From NCBI GenBank assembly GCA_023228295.1, contig JALOBP010000023.1:1-36040 (forward strand): 36,040 nucleotides of DNA. Direction: 5' to 3'. The notes below the pieces were generated by a model. That model ran no database searches and had not been told where the DNA came from. It saw only the letters and a program-made list of their open reading frames with translations. Of this stretch, positions 15,348 through 23,382 are shown piece by piece. Position 1 is the stretch's first letter. Every line of letters starts with the position of its first letter. The position numbers were made by a program, and so were the translations under genes. The DNA comes from Methanoregula sp. GTDB lineage: Archaea > Halobacteriota > Methanomicrobia > Methanomicrobiales > Methanospirillaceae.

Positions 15348-16553
15348 ATGAAAAAAATCATACGATTACTTGATACTATCCTCTTTTCTGGACTTATCGC
15401 GATCCTTGTCCTGACCTCTCTGGCATTCACCGTTGCATTCAGTACCAGGTGGAAATGGCAGTTGTTCGGCCTTGAGCTGAACGGTATTCCGGCAGCGCTC
15501 TGCGTCCTTGCATACGCCATGGGTGCTGTGGTCATTCTGTTCATTCTTGTGCGCTATCCACATCACCGGATCGCTGGAGTGCTTTTTAGCGCCGCATTCT
15601 TTTGCGTATTGTTCATCGATATCTCAGTGTCACTCCGGAAAAATACTGCCGGGCATGAGTCGTTCTCCAACCTTCTTGCAACAGTTCTTCTCATCCCGAT
15701 CATGTATCTTGCAATTCACGTCCTCATCAGGGAACTGGAAAAACAGCCAGGAGAAAATTCCAGTAATGTAAATCCCGCAGGATCCGGTTCAAAAAAGATA
15801 ATCGCACTCGCATCCGGATCATTTGTCCTTCTCTCCATTGTGCTCGTGCTGCTTGTCACCGGTTATCCTCCCACGGAAAGCCTCTTTGAGGTAACGAACC
15901 AGGATACCGCCAAAGCCCATACCGTCCATATCCTTGTCACGGACGAAGTAACCCGGCAGCAGGTGTATGAAGGAACGATCCTGCTTTCCCCGGGCCAATG
16001 GACCGAACACAGGATTGCTCCTTTGGATTCACGTCGGGATTTTAACTTCACCATTACCCGTGATGGCACAGAGACCTCGCATTTCATCCTGGAACTGGGG
16101 AATGGGTGGCGGGGGATCATCGATATCGCTGACCCGGATGCTCATTCAGGAATTAATCCTTGCATTTTTTTGGGAGATTGGTCCATGCAGGGATCCGTTG
16201 ATACCGGAAATCCCAAACCGATCTATACCGTGATCAATTCAGATGCAGACCTGACACATATCATCACCGTATCCGTTACCGATGCTGCCGGAACCATCCT
16301 GTCAGAAAACCAGTTTACACTGGCACCCGGCCAGGAGATCCGGTCACCGGTATGGTCTGCAATCTCGGAAAAACGATATATCGTTACAACAACGGATGAG
16401 AGGAACCTGACTTCAGGGTGCGACATGAGAATCGGCCCCCACACTGCAAACTGCAGGATGATTATCCAGGGAACCGGCATTGAGGTTGTGGATTCCCAGG
16501 GAATTAGGGTAGATTATGCCGCCAGGTACTGGACCGGGAAATGCAGCGGATAG
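15348..16553 (+). CDS. Membrane protein paralogous to upstream gene, Ig-like extracellular part
   Basis: A 401-residue protein with the same N-terminal module as the preceding gene: four helices in about 130 residues, with shared FSGLIAIL/LSGFLIAIL and VRYPHHR/VQYPKHR and a common NTAG turn. A later helix leads to an extracellular beta-rich region of about 215 residues that appears to contain two Ig/DUF11-like repeats (FEVTNQDTAKAHTVHILVTD and YTVINSDADLTHIITVSVTD). ATG 15348 was chosen for its GGGGGA ribosome site (15335-15340) and fit to the paralog. An ATG at 15255 overlapping the upstream stop would add 31 residues that look non-coding. Function unknown. Confidence 0.78.
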   Translation: MKKIIRLLDTILFSGLIAILVLTSLAFTVAFSTRWKWQLFGLELNGIPAALCVLAYAMGAVVILFILVRYPHHRIAGVLFSAAFFCVLFIDISVSLRKNTAGHESFSNLLATVLLIPIMYLAIHVLIRELEKQPGENSSNVNPAGSGSKKIIALASGSFVLLSIVLVLLVTGYPPTESLFEVTNQDTAKAHTVHILVTDEVTRQQVYEGTILLSPGQWTEHRIAPLDSRRDFNFTITRDGTETSHFILELGNGWRGIIDIADPDAHSGINPCIFLGDWSMQGSVDTGNPKPIYTVINSDADLTHIITVSVTDAAGTILSENQFTLAPGQEIRSPVWSAISEKRYIVTTTDERNLTSGCDMRIGPHTANCRMIIQGTGIEVVDSQGIRVDYAARYWTGKCSG

Positions 16554-16586
16554 GGCAATAATCCAGACCCTCCCCCTCCACAACCC

Positions 16587-16762
16587 TTATTATACCTCCC
16601 GTCGAATGATGGTAAGCACTTTTAACAATGTGCTGACAGATGTAAGTCCGACGTGCGACACCGCACTGCCTCAAAACTTTCAGGCTTTGGGATTACAGAG
16701 AGTCAGTAACCAATACTCGACTTTTCTGGACTTACGTTCTGATCTATCCAGGAGACTACACA
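16587..16762 (+). promoter_or_regulatory. rps15 promoter and structured leader
   Basis: A TATA-like TTATTATA (16587-16594) predicts transcription from about 16615-16620, leaving a leader of roughly 145 bases before rps15. It can form an early hairpin AGCAC/GTGCT (16615-16619 with 16630-16634), then a closed multibranch structure. The closing stem is GTAAGTCC (16642-16649) with GGACTTAC (16728-16735). Inside are hairpins GTGCG-ACAC-CGCAC (16653-16666), CTCAAA/TTTGGG (16670-16691) and CAGAGAGTC with GACTTTTCTG (16696-16728, one bulge). The ribosome site AGGAG follows at about 16750-16754. This could regulate the operon or be a separate small RNA. Confidence 0.5.
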
Positions 16763-17221
16763 ATGGCACGAATGCACGCCCGCAGAAGGGGCAAGTCATG
16801 CTCCGTGCGCCCCTACCGGAAACAGGCACCCGCGTGGTCCGTAACGGACACAAAGGCAATCGAGAAGATCATCCTCGAACTGAGGAAGGAAGGCGCATCG
16901 AGCGCAAAGATCGGACTGGTTCTCCGGGACCGCCACGGCGTTCCCGACGTAAAGCTCGCTACCGGCAAGCGTATCGGTCAGATCTTACGCGAGAACAAGG
17001 TCGCAACCGAGATCCCCGAGGATCTCCGCGACCTGATGAGCAAGGCACTGGGCTTGAGAAAGCACCTTGCCGAGAACAAGAAGGACCTGCACAACAAACG
17101 CCAGCTTCAGCTGTGCGAATCCAAGGTCCGCCGGCTTGTCAAGTACTACACCGGCAGCAAGAAGCTCCCGAAAGAGTTCGTGTACAAGCCCGACCAGGCT
17201 GAGATCCTGCTCTCCAGATAA
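16763..17221 (+). CDS. rps15: 30S ribosomal protein S15
   Basis: A 152-residue archaeal/eukaryal-type S15, which binds 16S rRNA in the platform of the small subunit. The archaeal N-terminal extension (MARMHARRRGKS) is present. The S15 core follows, with the long-helix segment LRDLMSKALGLRKHLAENKKD and C-terminal RRLVKYYTGSKKLP. Length and sequence are complete. AGGAG lies about eight bases before the ATG. It heads the conserved euryarchaeal order rps15 - DHH phosphoesterase - pcc1 - rps3ae. The unusually structured leader upstream suggests possible regulation, as bacterial S15 binds its own leader; that parallel is only inference. Confidence 0.97.
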   Translation: MARMHARRRGKSCSVRPYRKQAPAWSVTDTKAIEKIILELRKEGASSAKIGLVLRDRHGVPDVKLATGKRIGQILRENKVATEIPEDLRDLMSKALGLRKHLAENKKDLHNKRQLQLCESKVRRLVKYYTGSKKLPKEFVYKPDQAEILLSR

Positions 17222-17246
17222 GTCAGTATTAATCGTCCGGATAACC

Positions 17247-18476
17247 ATGTCGCTTGAAACCGCAGCAGAAACCGTTGCAGAACAGATCAAAAGGCAGGGG
17301 TTCGTGGAAGTGTTCGCACACCACGACGCCGACGGCATAGCCGCTGCCTCGATCCTCTGCCACGCGATGCTGCGTGCGGGTATCAGGTTCAGGCTCCGGG
17401 TGCGACCCGAGGTTAAAGCCTCTGATCTCACGGGCGATGCCGCGTACCTGCTCTGCGATCTCGGCTCCGGCCGGGATGACCTGCCGAAGACGACCATGGT
17501 GGTGGACCACCACCTTGTCCGGTTCGAAGGTGAGTTTATTGCAAACCCCCGCCTTGCAGGTATCGACGGCGACCGCGAACTCACGGCAGCCGGCATGGCC
17601 TATTACGTTGCACAGGCACTGGGGGACAACCGCGATCTTGCGGGCCTTGTCATCCCCGGCATTCTTGGCGACGGGCAGGAGTTCGTGGGCAAGAACATCG
17701 AGATCTTCAACGATGCCATCGCAAACGGGATCATCGTCCCCGATCGCGGGCTTTTGCTCCCGGGCAGGGACATGACCGAGCGGTGGTACATGGCAACGAG
17801 CCCGTACCTCGATGGGGTCAGCGGCAACGAGCCCCTGATCGCCGACATCCTCGACGCTGCACACGACACGCGGCAGGAAGGGAACGGGCCACGGCTCGAT
17901 ACCCTCCTCTCACGGGTCGTTCTTGCATCGGCAAAGGGCACCTCCGCAGGAAGCCTGTTCTCAACGTATGGCGACACCCTCCACCTCCAGCGCGAGGTGA
18001 TTGAGGACGCCCACGCCCTGGCCGCGGTCATCGATGCCTGCGGCAAGACCGGCAACGGCGAGATCGGGGCAACGCTCTGCCTGCGGTCATCCCACGGCAT
18101 AGAACAGGCATGGGAGATCACCCGTCAGCACCGCATGAATATCATCGAAGCAGTCAAAACCGCCCGCCCGCTCGATGGATCCCCCGGGATCTTTGAAGTG
18201 CAGGGCATAACGATCGCAAGCGATGTTGCCGACATCCTTGTCCGCGACCTTTTGCAAACAAGACCCGTCCTCGTCTATGCCCAGGGAAACGGCAGATGCC
18301 ATATCTCGGCACGCTGCCCTTCCGGTGCAAAGGCGGATATCGGGCCCCTCATGCAGAGGCTTGCAGATGCATGTGGCGGAAGCGGCGGCGGACACGTCCT
18401 CAGAGCAGGGGCAACCATTCCCTGTGACCGGATCGAGATGTTCACCAAAGGCTGGCAGGAGGCGACTGCCTCATGA
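17247..18476 (+). CDS. DHH-family phosphoesterase, archaeal RecJ-like
   Basis: A 409-residue DHH/DHHA1 protein. Motif I is AHHDADG (about 24-30), motif II LLCDLGS (68-74) and motif III VVDHHL (85-90), the name-giving DHH. The C-terminal DHHA1 domain ends with the GSGGGH nucleotide/substrate loop (about 385-390). Such proteins are Mn-dependent exonucleases or nano-RNA/phosphodiester hydrolases; some archaeal RecJ-like members bind GINS at the replication fork. Which activity applies here is not visible. ATG 17247 fits the family start and follows the rps15 stop by 25 bases. The stop overlaps the pcc1 start. The position in the ribosomal operon is conserved in euryarchaea. Confidence 0.9.
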   Translation: MSLETAAETVAEQIKRQGFVEVFAHHDADGIAAASILCHAMLRAGIRFRLRVRPEVKASDLTGDAAYLLCDLGSGRDDLPKTTMVVDHHLVRFEGEFIANPRLAGIDGDRELTAAGMAYYVAQALGDNRDLAGLVIPGILGDGQEFVGKNIEIFNDAIANGIIVPDRGLLLPGRDMTERWYMATSPYLDGVSGNEPLIADILDAAHDTRQEGNGPRLDTLLSRVVLASAKGTSAGSLFSTYGDTLHLQREVIEDAHALAAVIDACGKTGNGEIGATLCLRSSHGIEQAWEITRQHRMNIIEAVKTARPLDGSPGIFEVQGITIASDVADILVRDLLQTRPVLVYAQGNGRCHISARCPSGAKADIGPLMQRLADACGGSGGGHVLRAGATIPCDRIEMFTKGWQEATAS

Positions 18477-18703
18477 TGCAGATCGAAGGAACGATCACCA
18501 CCCGGCACGAACGTGCAGGGTGCATTGCAGCATCGCTGAAACCGGATAACCTGCAAAGCATGACGACCGTTGCAGAAGGAGACCGCGTGATCACAATGAT
18601 CACCGGCACCCAGGCCCGGTCGGTCATTGCGTCCATTGACGATTATCTGATGAATCTGGCAATAGCGGAAGACGCTTTCAGGCGTTGTTCCGCGGCAGAA
18701 TAA
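18473..18703 (+). CDS. pcc1: KEOPS complex subunit Pcc1
   Basis: A 76-residue Pcc1, the small dimerising subunit of KEOPS, which makes threonylcarbamoyladenosine (t6A) at tRNA position 37 together with Kae1, Bud32 and Cgi121. Family features are a first strand with mixed charges, LKPDNLQSM (about 22-30), a central VITMI strand and the hallmark SIDDYLMNLAIAE helix (about 54-66). The start overlaps the DHH stop (ATGA). A second ATG three bases on could be used, giving 75 residues. Its product would supply the substrate for the TrmO-like enzyme encoded at 13440-13859. Confidence 0.92.
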   Translation: MMQIEGTITTRHERAGCIAASLKPDNLQSMTTVAEGDRVITMITGTQARSVIASIDDYLMNLAIAEDAFRRCSAAE

Positions 18704-18720
18704 TCCTTAAAGGTGATAAT

Positions 18721-19326
18721 ATGGCAAAGAAGAAACAGGTAGGAAGAAGAGTTGAAGGCTGGAAAGCCAAAAGCTGGTTCAAGGTGCACGTCCCCGAAAC
18801 CCTCGGCACGGCGTACATCGGCGATACCATTGCAAACGATGCTGAGAGCGTTGTCGGCCGCATCATGACCGCAACGCTCGGCGAGATCACTAATGATTAC
18901 GCAAAACAGCATGTCAAGATGAGCTTTAAGATCGCAACCGTCACCGGCGATGCGGCATACACCGAGTTCGTCGGCCACGAGGTCACCCGCGACTATCTCC
19001 GCTCGCTCGTCAAGCGCCGGAGCTCCCGCATCGACACCCATGTGCAGATCGTGACCAAGGACGGCAAGAAGGTCCACCTGACCATCTGCTGCTACACGTT
19101 TGCCCGGGCAAATGTTACCCAGGAGCACGCGATCCGGAACACTATTACCAAGGCACTTGCCACCCAGGCACAGGCATGGGACTTAACAACGCTCCTCAAC
19201 GGGATCGTCTCGGGCGAGATCTCCCGCGATCTCTTCAAGGAAGTCAAGACCATCTACCCCACCCGCAGGGTCGAGGTCGTCAAGTCAAAAGTCGAGCAGG
19301 TCGCAACCCTGATCTCGACCAAGTAA
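18721..19326 (+). CDS. rps3ae: 30S ribosomal protein S3Ae
   Basis: A 201-residue S3Ae (eukaryotic eS1), a small-subunit protein near the mRNA exit. The typical N-terminus MAKKKQVGRRVEGWKAKSW, the centre DYLRSLVKRRSSRIDTHV and the C-terminal IYPTRRVEVVKSKV are present, at full family length. AAGGTGAT (about 18710-18717) gives a good ribosome site. It is the last gene of the rps15 operon and is followed at once by a T-run. Confidence 0.97.
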   Translation: MAKKKQVGRRVEGWKAKSWFKVHVPETLGTAYIGDTIANDAESVVGRIMTATLGEITNDYAKQHVKMSFKIATVTGDAAYTEFVGHEVTRDYLRSLVKRRSSRIDTHVQIVTKDGKKVHLTICCYTFARANVTQEHAIRNTITKALATQAQAWDLTTLLNGIVSGEISRDLFKEVKTIYPTRRVEVVKSKVEQVATLISTK

Positions 19327-19327
19327 T

Positions 19328-19335
19328 CTTTTTTC
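19328..19335 (+). terminator. T-run terminator of the rps15 operon
   Basis: CTTTTTT directly follows the rps3ae stop codon, a typical archaeal terminator. Confidence 0.5.
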
Positions 19336-19420
19336 AGCGATACGGGGGCCTCAACAGTACCGCAAATTCCGGTGCCGGTGTTCCGAACATTATTGAATTT
19401 TCCAACCTATACTGTACTCC

Positions 19421-20836
19421 ATGTCTTCCATCATCGCCGATCCCACCAGGCAGAAGCTCCTGCTCGCAGCCGTGGCTCTCGGCGTGGTGATGGATGGTAT
19501 CGACGGTTCGATCGTGAACGTGGCACTCCCGGTAATGGCTACGGATTTCGGTACGGACACCGGGACGATCGCGTGGGTGATCATCACCTACCTGCTCATG
19601 ATGGCAGGGCTCCTCCTCGTCTTCGGGAAGCTTGCAGGCCGGGGTCTTGCAAAAAAACTGTTCCTGTTCGGATTTGCAATCTTCACGCTCGGTTCTGCAG
19701 CCTGCGGGATCTCCCCGTCGCTTGATATCCTGCTCGCAGCACGGATCGTGCAGGGTGTCGGGGCGGCGATGATTGCAGCCGTTGCACCGCTGCTCTGCAT
19801 CCGGTATCTCCCGGCGAATATGCTGGGCACGGCGCTTGGCGTTATCGCCGCGTCGGCGTCCATCGGGTTTGCAGCCGGGCCCGCAATCGGGGGGATCCTC
19901 ACCCAGTACCTGTCGTGGCACTGGATCTTCCTGGTAAATATCCCGATCGGCATCATAGGAATCATCTTTGCGGCCCGGGTGATCCCGAACGATAGGCCCG
20001 TGGCCCGGACCGCGGCATTCGATTACCCGGGGGCAGTTACGCTCTTTGGTGCCATGGTGTTCTGTACCTTTGTGCTGGAAGAGGTTGCAGCCCGCGGGGT
20101 AGCAGACCCGCTGGTCCTCACCTGCGGGGCGCTCTGCCTGCTGTGTTCAGCCATCTTTATTGCCCGCGAACTCACGACCCCGAAGCCGTTCCTGAACATA
20201 CGGATCTTCCGGAAGTGGCAGTTTTCCTCGGTCATCATGTCATACCTGCTGGTGAATGTCATCTTCATGGGTATCCTGTACCTGCTCCCGTTCTACCTGA
20301 CACTGGAGATGCACTTCGATCTCATGACAAGCGGCCTGTGCCTCCTGATTCCTCCGGCAATTATCGCCATCATGAGCGTCCCGGTCGGACGGTGGTCGGA
20401 CAACAGCGGCCGCCGGACATTTACGGTGGCTGCCTGTGCAGTTGTCGTCATTTACAGTGCCATTTTTGCAGTCATTTCCCCGGAGGCCGGGATCGTCCCA
20501 CTCCTTGCCGGACTCATCCTGATGGGGGTGTCCTTCGGGATGGCTGCCGGACCTGCCGCGAGCAGGATTATCGAGAGCGCCCCACCGGGCGAGGTTGATA
20601 CCGGGTCCTCGCTGATGGTGACCACCATCTATTTCGGCGGCGTGCTCGGGACGGCAGTCTATGCGGCGTTCTTCACCTTCGCAACGGCGAGCGGCGGCGG
20701 GATTGTCCCATTCGCCGATCTTGACCCTGCTGCATTCCTGTCCGGGTTCAACGTGACAATCGCAGCAGGCATCGTGCTTTCGGTCCTCTCGGTCGTGCTC
20801 TCAGCAATCGTGCCGGATAAGAAGAGCGATGCGTGA
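19421..20836 (+). CDS. MFS transporter, DHA2 (EmrB/QacA) type, 14 helices
   Basis: A 471-residue exporter with about fourteen hydrophobic segments. Near the N-terminus DGSIVNVALPVM matches the DHA2 motif (D-x-T/S-IVNVALP). RIVQGVGAAMIAAVAPLL and the following GPAIGGILTQ with YLSWHWIFLVNIPIG match the family motif C region. DHA2 members expel drugs and other toxic compounds by proton antiport; the substrate cannot be told. AT-rich sequence about 25-30 bases before the ATG (ATTATTGAATTT, about 19389-19400) implies a near-leaderless promoter. It stands alone with no adjacent regulator. Confidence 0.92.
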   Translation: MSSIIADPTRQKLLLAAVALGVVMDGIDGSIVNVALPVMATDFGTDTGTIAWVIITYLLMMAGLLLVFGKLAGRGLAKKLFLFGFAIFTLGSAACGISPSLDILLAARIVQGVGAAMIAAVAPLLCIRYLPANMLGTALGVIAASASIGFAAGPAIGGILTQYLSWHWIFLVNIPIGIIGIIFAARVIPNDRPVARTAAFDYPGAVTLFGAMVFCTFVLEEVAARGVADPLVLTCGALCLLCSAIFIARELTTPKPFLNIRIFRKWQFSSVIMSYLLVNVIFMGILYLLPFYLTLEMHFDLMTSGLCLLIPPAIIAIMSVPVGRWSDNSGRRTFTVAACAVVVIYSAIFAVISPEAGIVPLLAGLILMGVSFGMAAGPAASRIIESAPPGEVDTGSSLMVTTIYFGGVLGTAVYAAFFTFATASGGGIVPFADLDPAAFLSGFNVTIAAGIVLSVLSVVLSAIVPDKKSDA

Positions 20837-20857
20837 CCGGACATCTGGACCCGGAAT

Positions 20858-20867
20858 ACTTTTTTTC
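20858..20867 (+). terminator. T-run after the MFS gene
   Basis: Seven T at 20860-20866, about 25 bases after the stop codon. Confidence 0.45.
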
Positions 20868-21278
20868 GCGATCGCAGGGTGAAAGATCGTGAGGCGATTG
20901 TAGGTTAATTATCCTACAATCAGGTTGTGTTACCTGCAATTGTTTTCTTTGTCCGGCGCGAACAGGCCGGCTGATCGATCGAATCGCGATTGGAAAATTG
21001 CGAGCGGGGGGGGAGGCAGAAAAAATTGGCGGGGTAAGGACCGTATTGTGGAAACGATGCCACACGCGCAAAACGCCTGTCGGGTTTTGCACAATTTATT
21101 ACCGTTTCTGAAAAAAATTTTTCGGGGACGTTTCACGGAAACCGACATCCGTCCCATCACTGCCGGGGGGTGCCCAGTGGCAAGGGCTAATCTTGCCAAA
21201 GCCCCCAAGAACGTCTGCGGAAAGCCACCCGATTAACCGAGAACCTAATTACCCGGCCCGCCCAACCATTCCATACGA
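20868..21278 (+). promoter_or_regulatory. Gene-free stretch before apgM, dense in inverted repeats
   Basis: About 410 bases without a convincing gene. It contains: (a) the 9-base perfect inverted repeat GATTGTAGG/CCTACAATC at 20896-20921, spaced by eight AT bases; (b) the overlapping CAGGT/ACCTG at 20921-20936; (c) GCAAAAC/GTTTTGC at 21068-21090; (d) a TATA-like AATTTATTA at 21093-21101; (e) two hairpins downstream, described separately; (f) a TAATTA element at 21246-21251, about 30 bases before the apgM ATG. This suggests at least two promoters. Confidence 0.45.
21124..21235 (+). ncRNA. Candidate structured RNA upstream of apgM
   Basis: About 25 bases downstream of the TATA-like AATTTATTA (21093-21101) the sequence can fold into two domains. 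The first pairs GGGACG (21125-21130) with CGTCCC (21150-21155) and holds a competing GTTTC/GAAAC hairpin. The second has GGGGG (within 21165-21170) with CCCCC (21202-21206), enclosing a 7-base stem TGGCAAG/CTTGCCA (21178-21198) with a 7-base loop. I recognise no riboswitch, tRNA or RNase P motif. It could be a small RNA or an apgM leader. The 3' end is a guess. Confidence 0.3.
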
Positions 21279-22514
21279 ATGACCGCTAACAGGATCCTTT
21301 TCATCGTTCTTGACGGGATCTCCGACCGCCCCTGCCCGGCGCTTATGAATGTCACGCCACTTGCTGCGGCAAAAAAACCCGTCCTCGACAAGCTCGCTGC
21401 CGAAAGTATCTGCGGGATAATGGACACCATCGCGCCGGGTGTCCGCCCGGGATCCGATACCGCCCACCTTGCCCTCCTGGGCTACGACCCTTACAAGTAC
21501 TATACCGGTCGGGGTCCGCTCGAGTGCGAAGGCACCGGCATCCACATGGAGCCCGGGATGATCGGGTTCCGCTGTAATTATGCTACCGTCAACCCGCAGG
21601 GGCTCGTCACCGACCGGCGTGCGGGGCGTATCCATGACACGGCAGCGCTGAGCCAGGCGATCCAGGAGGGTGTCGACCTCTCCCGTTTTGGCGTTGAGTT
21701 TGTCTTCCGTTCCGGTGCCGGCCACCGGGCTGCGCTCGCCCTGAAAGGCGAGGGCTTAAGCCACTGTGTCTCCTCAAATGATCCGAAAAAGGAGGGCATT
21801 GCACCGCTCACCGTGAAAGCGCTCAGGCAGGGCGCAAAAGACGACAAGACCGCGGAGATCTGCAACGAGTTTGTGAAGCAGTCCACGAAGATCCTCTTCA
21901 ACCACCCGATGAACAGGGAACGGCTTGCACAAGGGCTTGCCCCGGCCAACGTTGTCCTGATGCGGGGCGCCGGCGAGATGGGGAACTTCGAGCCGTTCAA
22001 TAAAAAATACGGCCTGTCAGGATCGGTCATCTCCGCGGCAAGCCTCATCACCGGTATCGGCAGGGCAGTCGGCCTCCCCCATATCGAAGTTGCCGGAGCC
22101 ACCGGCTCGCAGAACAGTAACGTTAAGGGAAAGATCGAAGCTGCGCTGAACGAGCTGAAAACAAAGGATTTCGTGCTCCTGAACATCAAGGGTGCCGACG
22201 AGTCCGGCCATGACGGGCTTGCCGAACAGAAGAAAGCCTTCATCGAGAAGATCGATGTGCTTCTTGAACCGCTCCTGGGTCTTGAGGATACCGTCATCAT
22301 CATCTGCGGCGACCACTCGACACCGTGCTGCATCAAGGACCATTCCGCCGACCCGGTGCCGGTCCTTGTCCGGGGCGACGGTGTCCGGATGGACGACGTT
22401 ATCCGGTACGATGAATACAGTTGTGCGAAAGGCGGGCTTAACCGGATCCGCGGCGTCGACATCCTGCCAATCGCACTCGACCTTATCAATAAATCACACA
22501 AGTTCGGCGCCTGA
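21279..22514 (+). CDS. apgM: 2,3-bisphosphoglycerate-independent phosphoglycerate mutase, archaeal type
   Basis: A 411-residue enzyme interconverting 2- and 3-phosphoglycerate in glycolysis/gluconeogenesis. It belongs to the alkaline phosphatase superfamily: metal-binding VLDGISDRP near residue 10, the nucleophile Ser 59 in PGSDTAHLALLGYDP, a conserved YTGRGPLE (about 75-82), ESGHDG (about 309-314) and GDHSTP (about 345-350) as later metal ligands. Length is normal for ApgM. No Shine-Dalgarno precedes ATG 21279, but a TATA-like TAATTA lies about 30 bases upstream, fitting a leaderless transcript. It is first of three closely spaced genes. Confidence 0.96.
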   Translation: MTANRILFIVLDGISDRPCPALMNVTPLAAAKKPVLDKLAAESICGIMDTIAPGVRPGSDTAHLALLGYDPYKYYTGRGPLECEGTGIHMEPGMIGFRCNYATVNPQGLVTDRRAGRIHDTAALSQAIQEGVDLSRFGVEFVFRSGAGHRAALALKGEGLSHCVSSNDPKKEGIAPLTVKALRQGAKDDKTAEICNEFVKQSTKILFNHPMNRERLAQGLAPANVVLMRGAGEMGNFEPFNKKYGLSGSVISAASLITGIGRAVGLPHIEVAGATGSQNSNVKGKIEAALNELKTKDFVLLNIKGADESGHDGLAEQKKAFIEKIDVLLEPLLGLEDTVIIICGDHSTPCCIKDHSADPVPVLVRGDGVRMDDVIRYDEYSCAKGGLNRIRGVDILPIALDLINKSHKFGA

Positions 22515-22536
22515 TGGCGGCGGGCGGAGGACTAGC

Positions 22537-23382
22537 GTGAAGGAACGATCCGTCAAAAACTGGCATAAGCACTGTCTCCTCCCAGACGGGACGGAACTGC
22601 AGGAGCACAGCATCAAGACCGACCACAACATCGTTGTCGGTGAGTTCTGCCAGATCGACTACGGGCTCCGTGGCGCGGACGTGTACGTAGGCGAGTCCTC
22701 GAAGATCCGCGAATACGTCTGGGCCAACGGCGATGCACGGATCGGGAACTGGTGCGAGATCGGAAGCGACGTGATCGCCAAAGAGGACGCGTATATCGGC
22801 GAAGGCGTGAAGATCAACGGCAAACTCTCGGTGAACGGGGCGCTTGACATCGGGGAGAAGGTCGAGATCAAAGAGGGGTTCGAGGCAAAAGGCAACATCG
22901 AGGTCCGCAACCCGATGCCGGTCTTTATGTTCATCATCATCTACTTAATGACCCTCCTCCACATCGAGAGCGAGAAGGAGCTCGACCGGATCATCGACGA
23001 CCTGTTCAGTGAAGATGAGGGAAAGCCCGAGATCCCCCTCATGATCCCCGCACGCTCGAAACTGAACATGAAGCTCTTCAGTGTCCCCTCGACCATGAAA
23101 ATCGGGAAGAACTGCCGGCTTCACGGGAACATCCGGGCCGGGTCCATCGATGTCCAGGCGGACACGGTCATCTTCGGCAGTCTCCGTGCAAAGAACCAGA
23201 TCACGGTTGTCAGCGGCGTCACCGTGCACGGGAATGTGGAGAGCGGATCAACGGTCTACGTAAGGAAAGGCGCCCATATCCTCGGCAACGTGAAAGCGAA
23301 ATCGATTGTCCTCCACGAGGACGCGAAAGTCGACGGGACCATCGAGGCGCCGCACGGCCTCCGGATCGAGCGTGGAACATGA
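22537..23382 (+). CDS. Left-handed beta-helix (polymer-forming / bactofilin-like) protein with membrane segment
   Basis: A 281-residue protein in two repeat blocks (about 28-125 and 185-278). Both have hexapeptide-like turns such as VGESSKI, IGNWCEI, IHGNIRAGS and HGNVESGS, indicating a beta-solenoid. Between them is one hydrophobic segment, MPVFMFIIIYLMTLL (about 127-141), and an acidic helix (SEKELDRIIDDLFSEDEG). Bactofilin-like proteins polymerise into scaffolds, while other hexapeptide proteins are acyltransferases; no acyltransferase His is evident. The start is GTG 22537 with GGAGG at 22526-22530. It overlaps the next gene by ATGA and probably forms a membrane-linked scaffold. Confidence 0.8.
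   Translation: MKERSVKNWHKHCLLPDGTELQEHSIKTDHNIVVGEFCQIDYGLRGADVYVGESSKIREYVWANGDARIGNWCEIGSDVIAKEDAYIGEGVKINGKLSVNGALDIGEKVEIKEGFEAKGNIEVRNPMPVFMFIIIYLMTLLHIESEKELDRIIDDLFSEDEGKPEIPLMIPARSKLNMKLFSVPSTMKIGKNCRLHGNIRAGSIDVQADTVIFGSLRAKNQITVVSGVTVHGNVESGSTVYVRKGAHILGNVKAKSIVLHEDAKVDGTIEAPHGLRIERGT

Noticed and set aside
16605..16668. A box C/D guide RNA before rps15
   Set aside because: AATGATGG and CTGA occur at tempting spacing, but the C and D boxes depart from consensus, the C' box is poor and there is no terminal stem.
16642..16735. A tRNA with an unusual fold in the rps15 leader
   Set aside because: The 8-base closing stem and three hairpins recall a cloverleaf, but there is no T-loop consensus, no credible anticodon arm and no D-loop signature.
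21160..21235. A cobalamin riboswitch-like GCCACTG on the minus strand before apgM
   Set aside because: Only this short match is present; the B12 box and the rest of the conserved core are missing, and it faces away from apgM.
20925..21236. A 103-codon open frame in the gene-free stretch before apgM
   Set aside because: No ribosome site, low-complexity Arg/Gly composition, and it runs through several inverted repeats and a TATA-like element.
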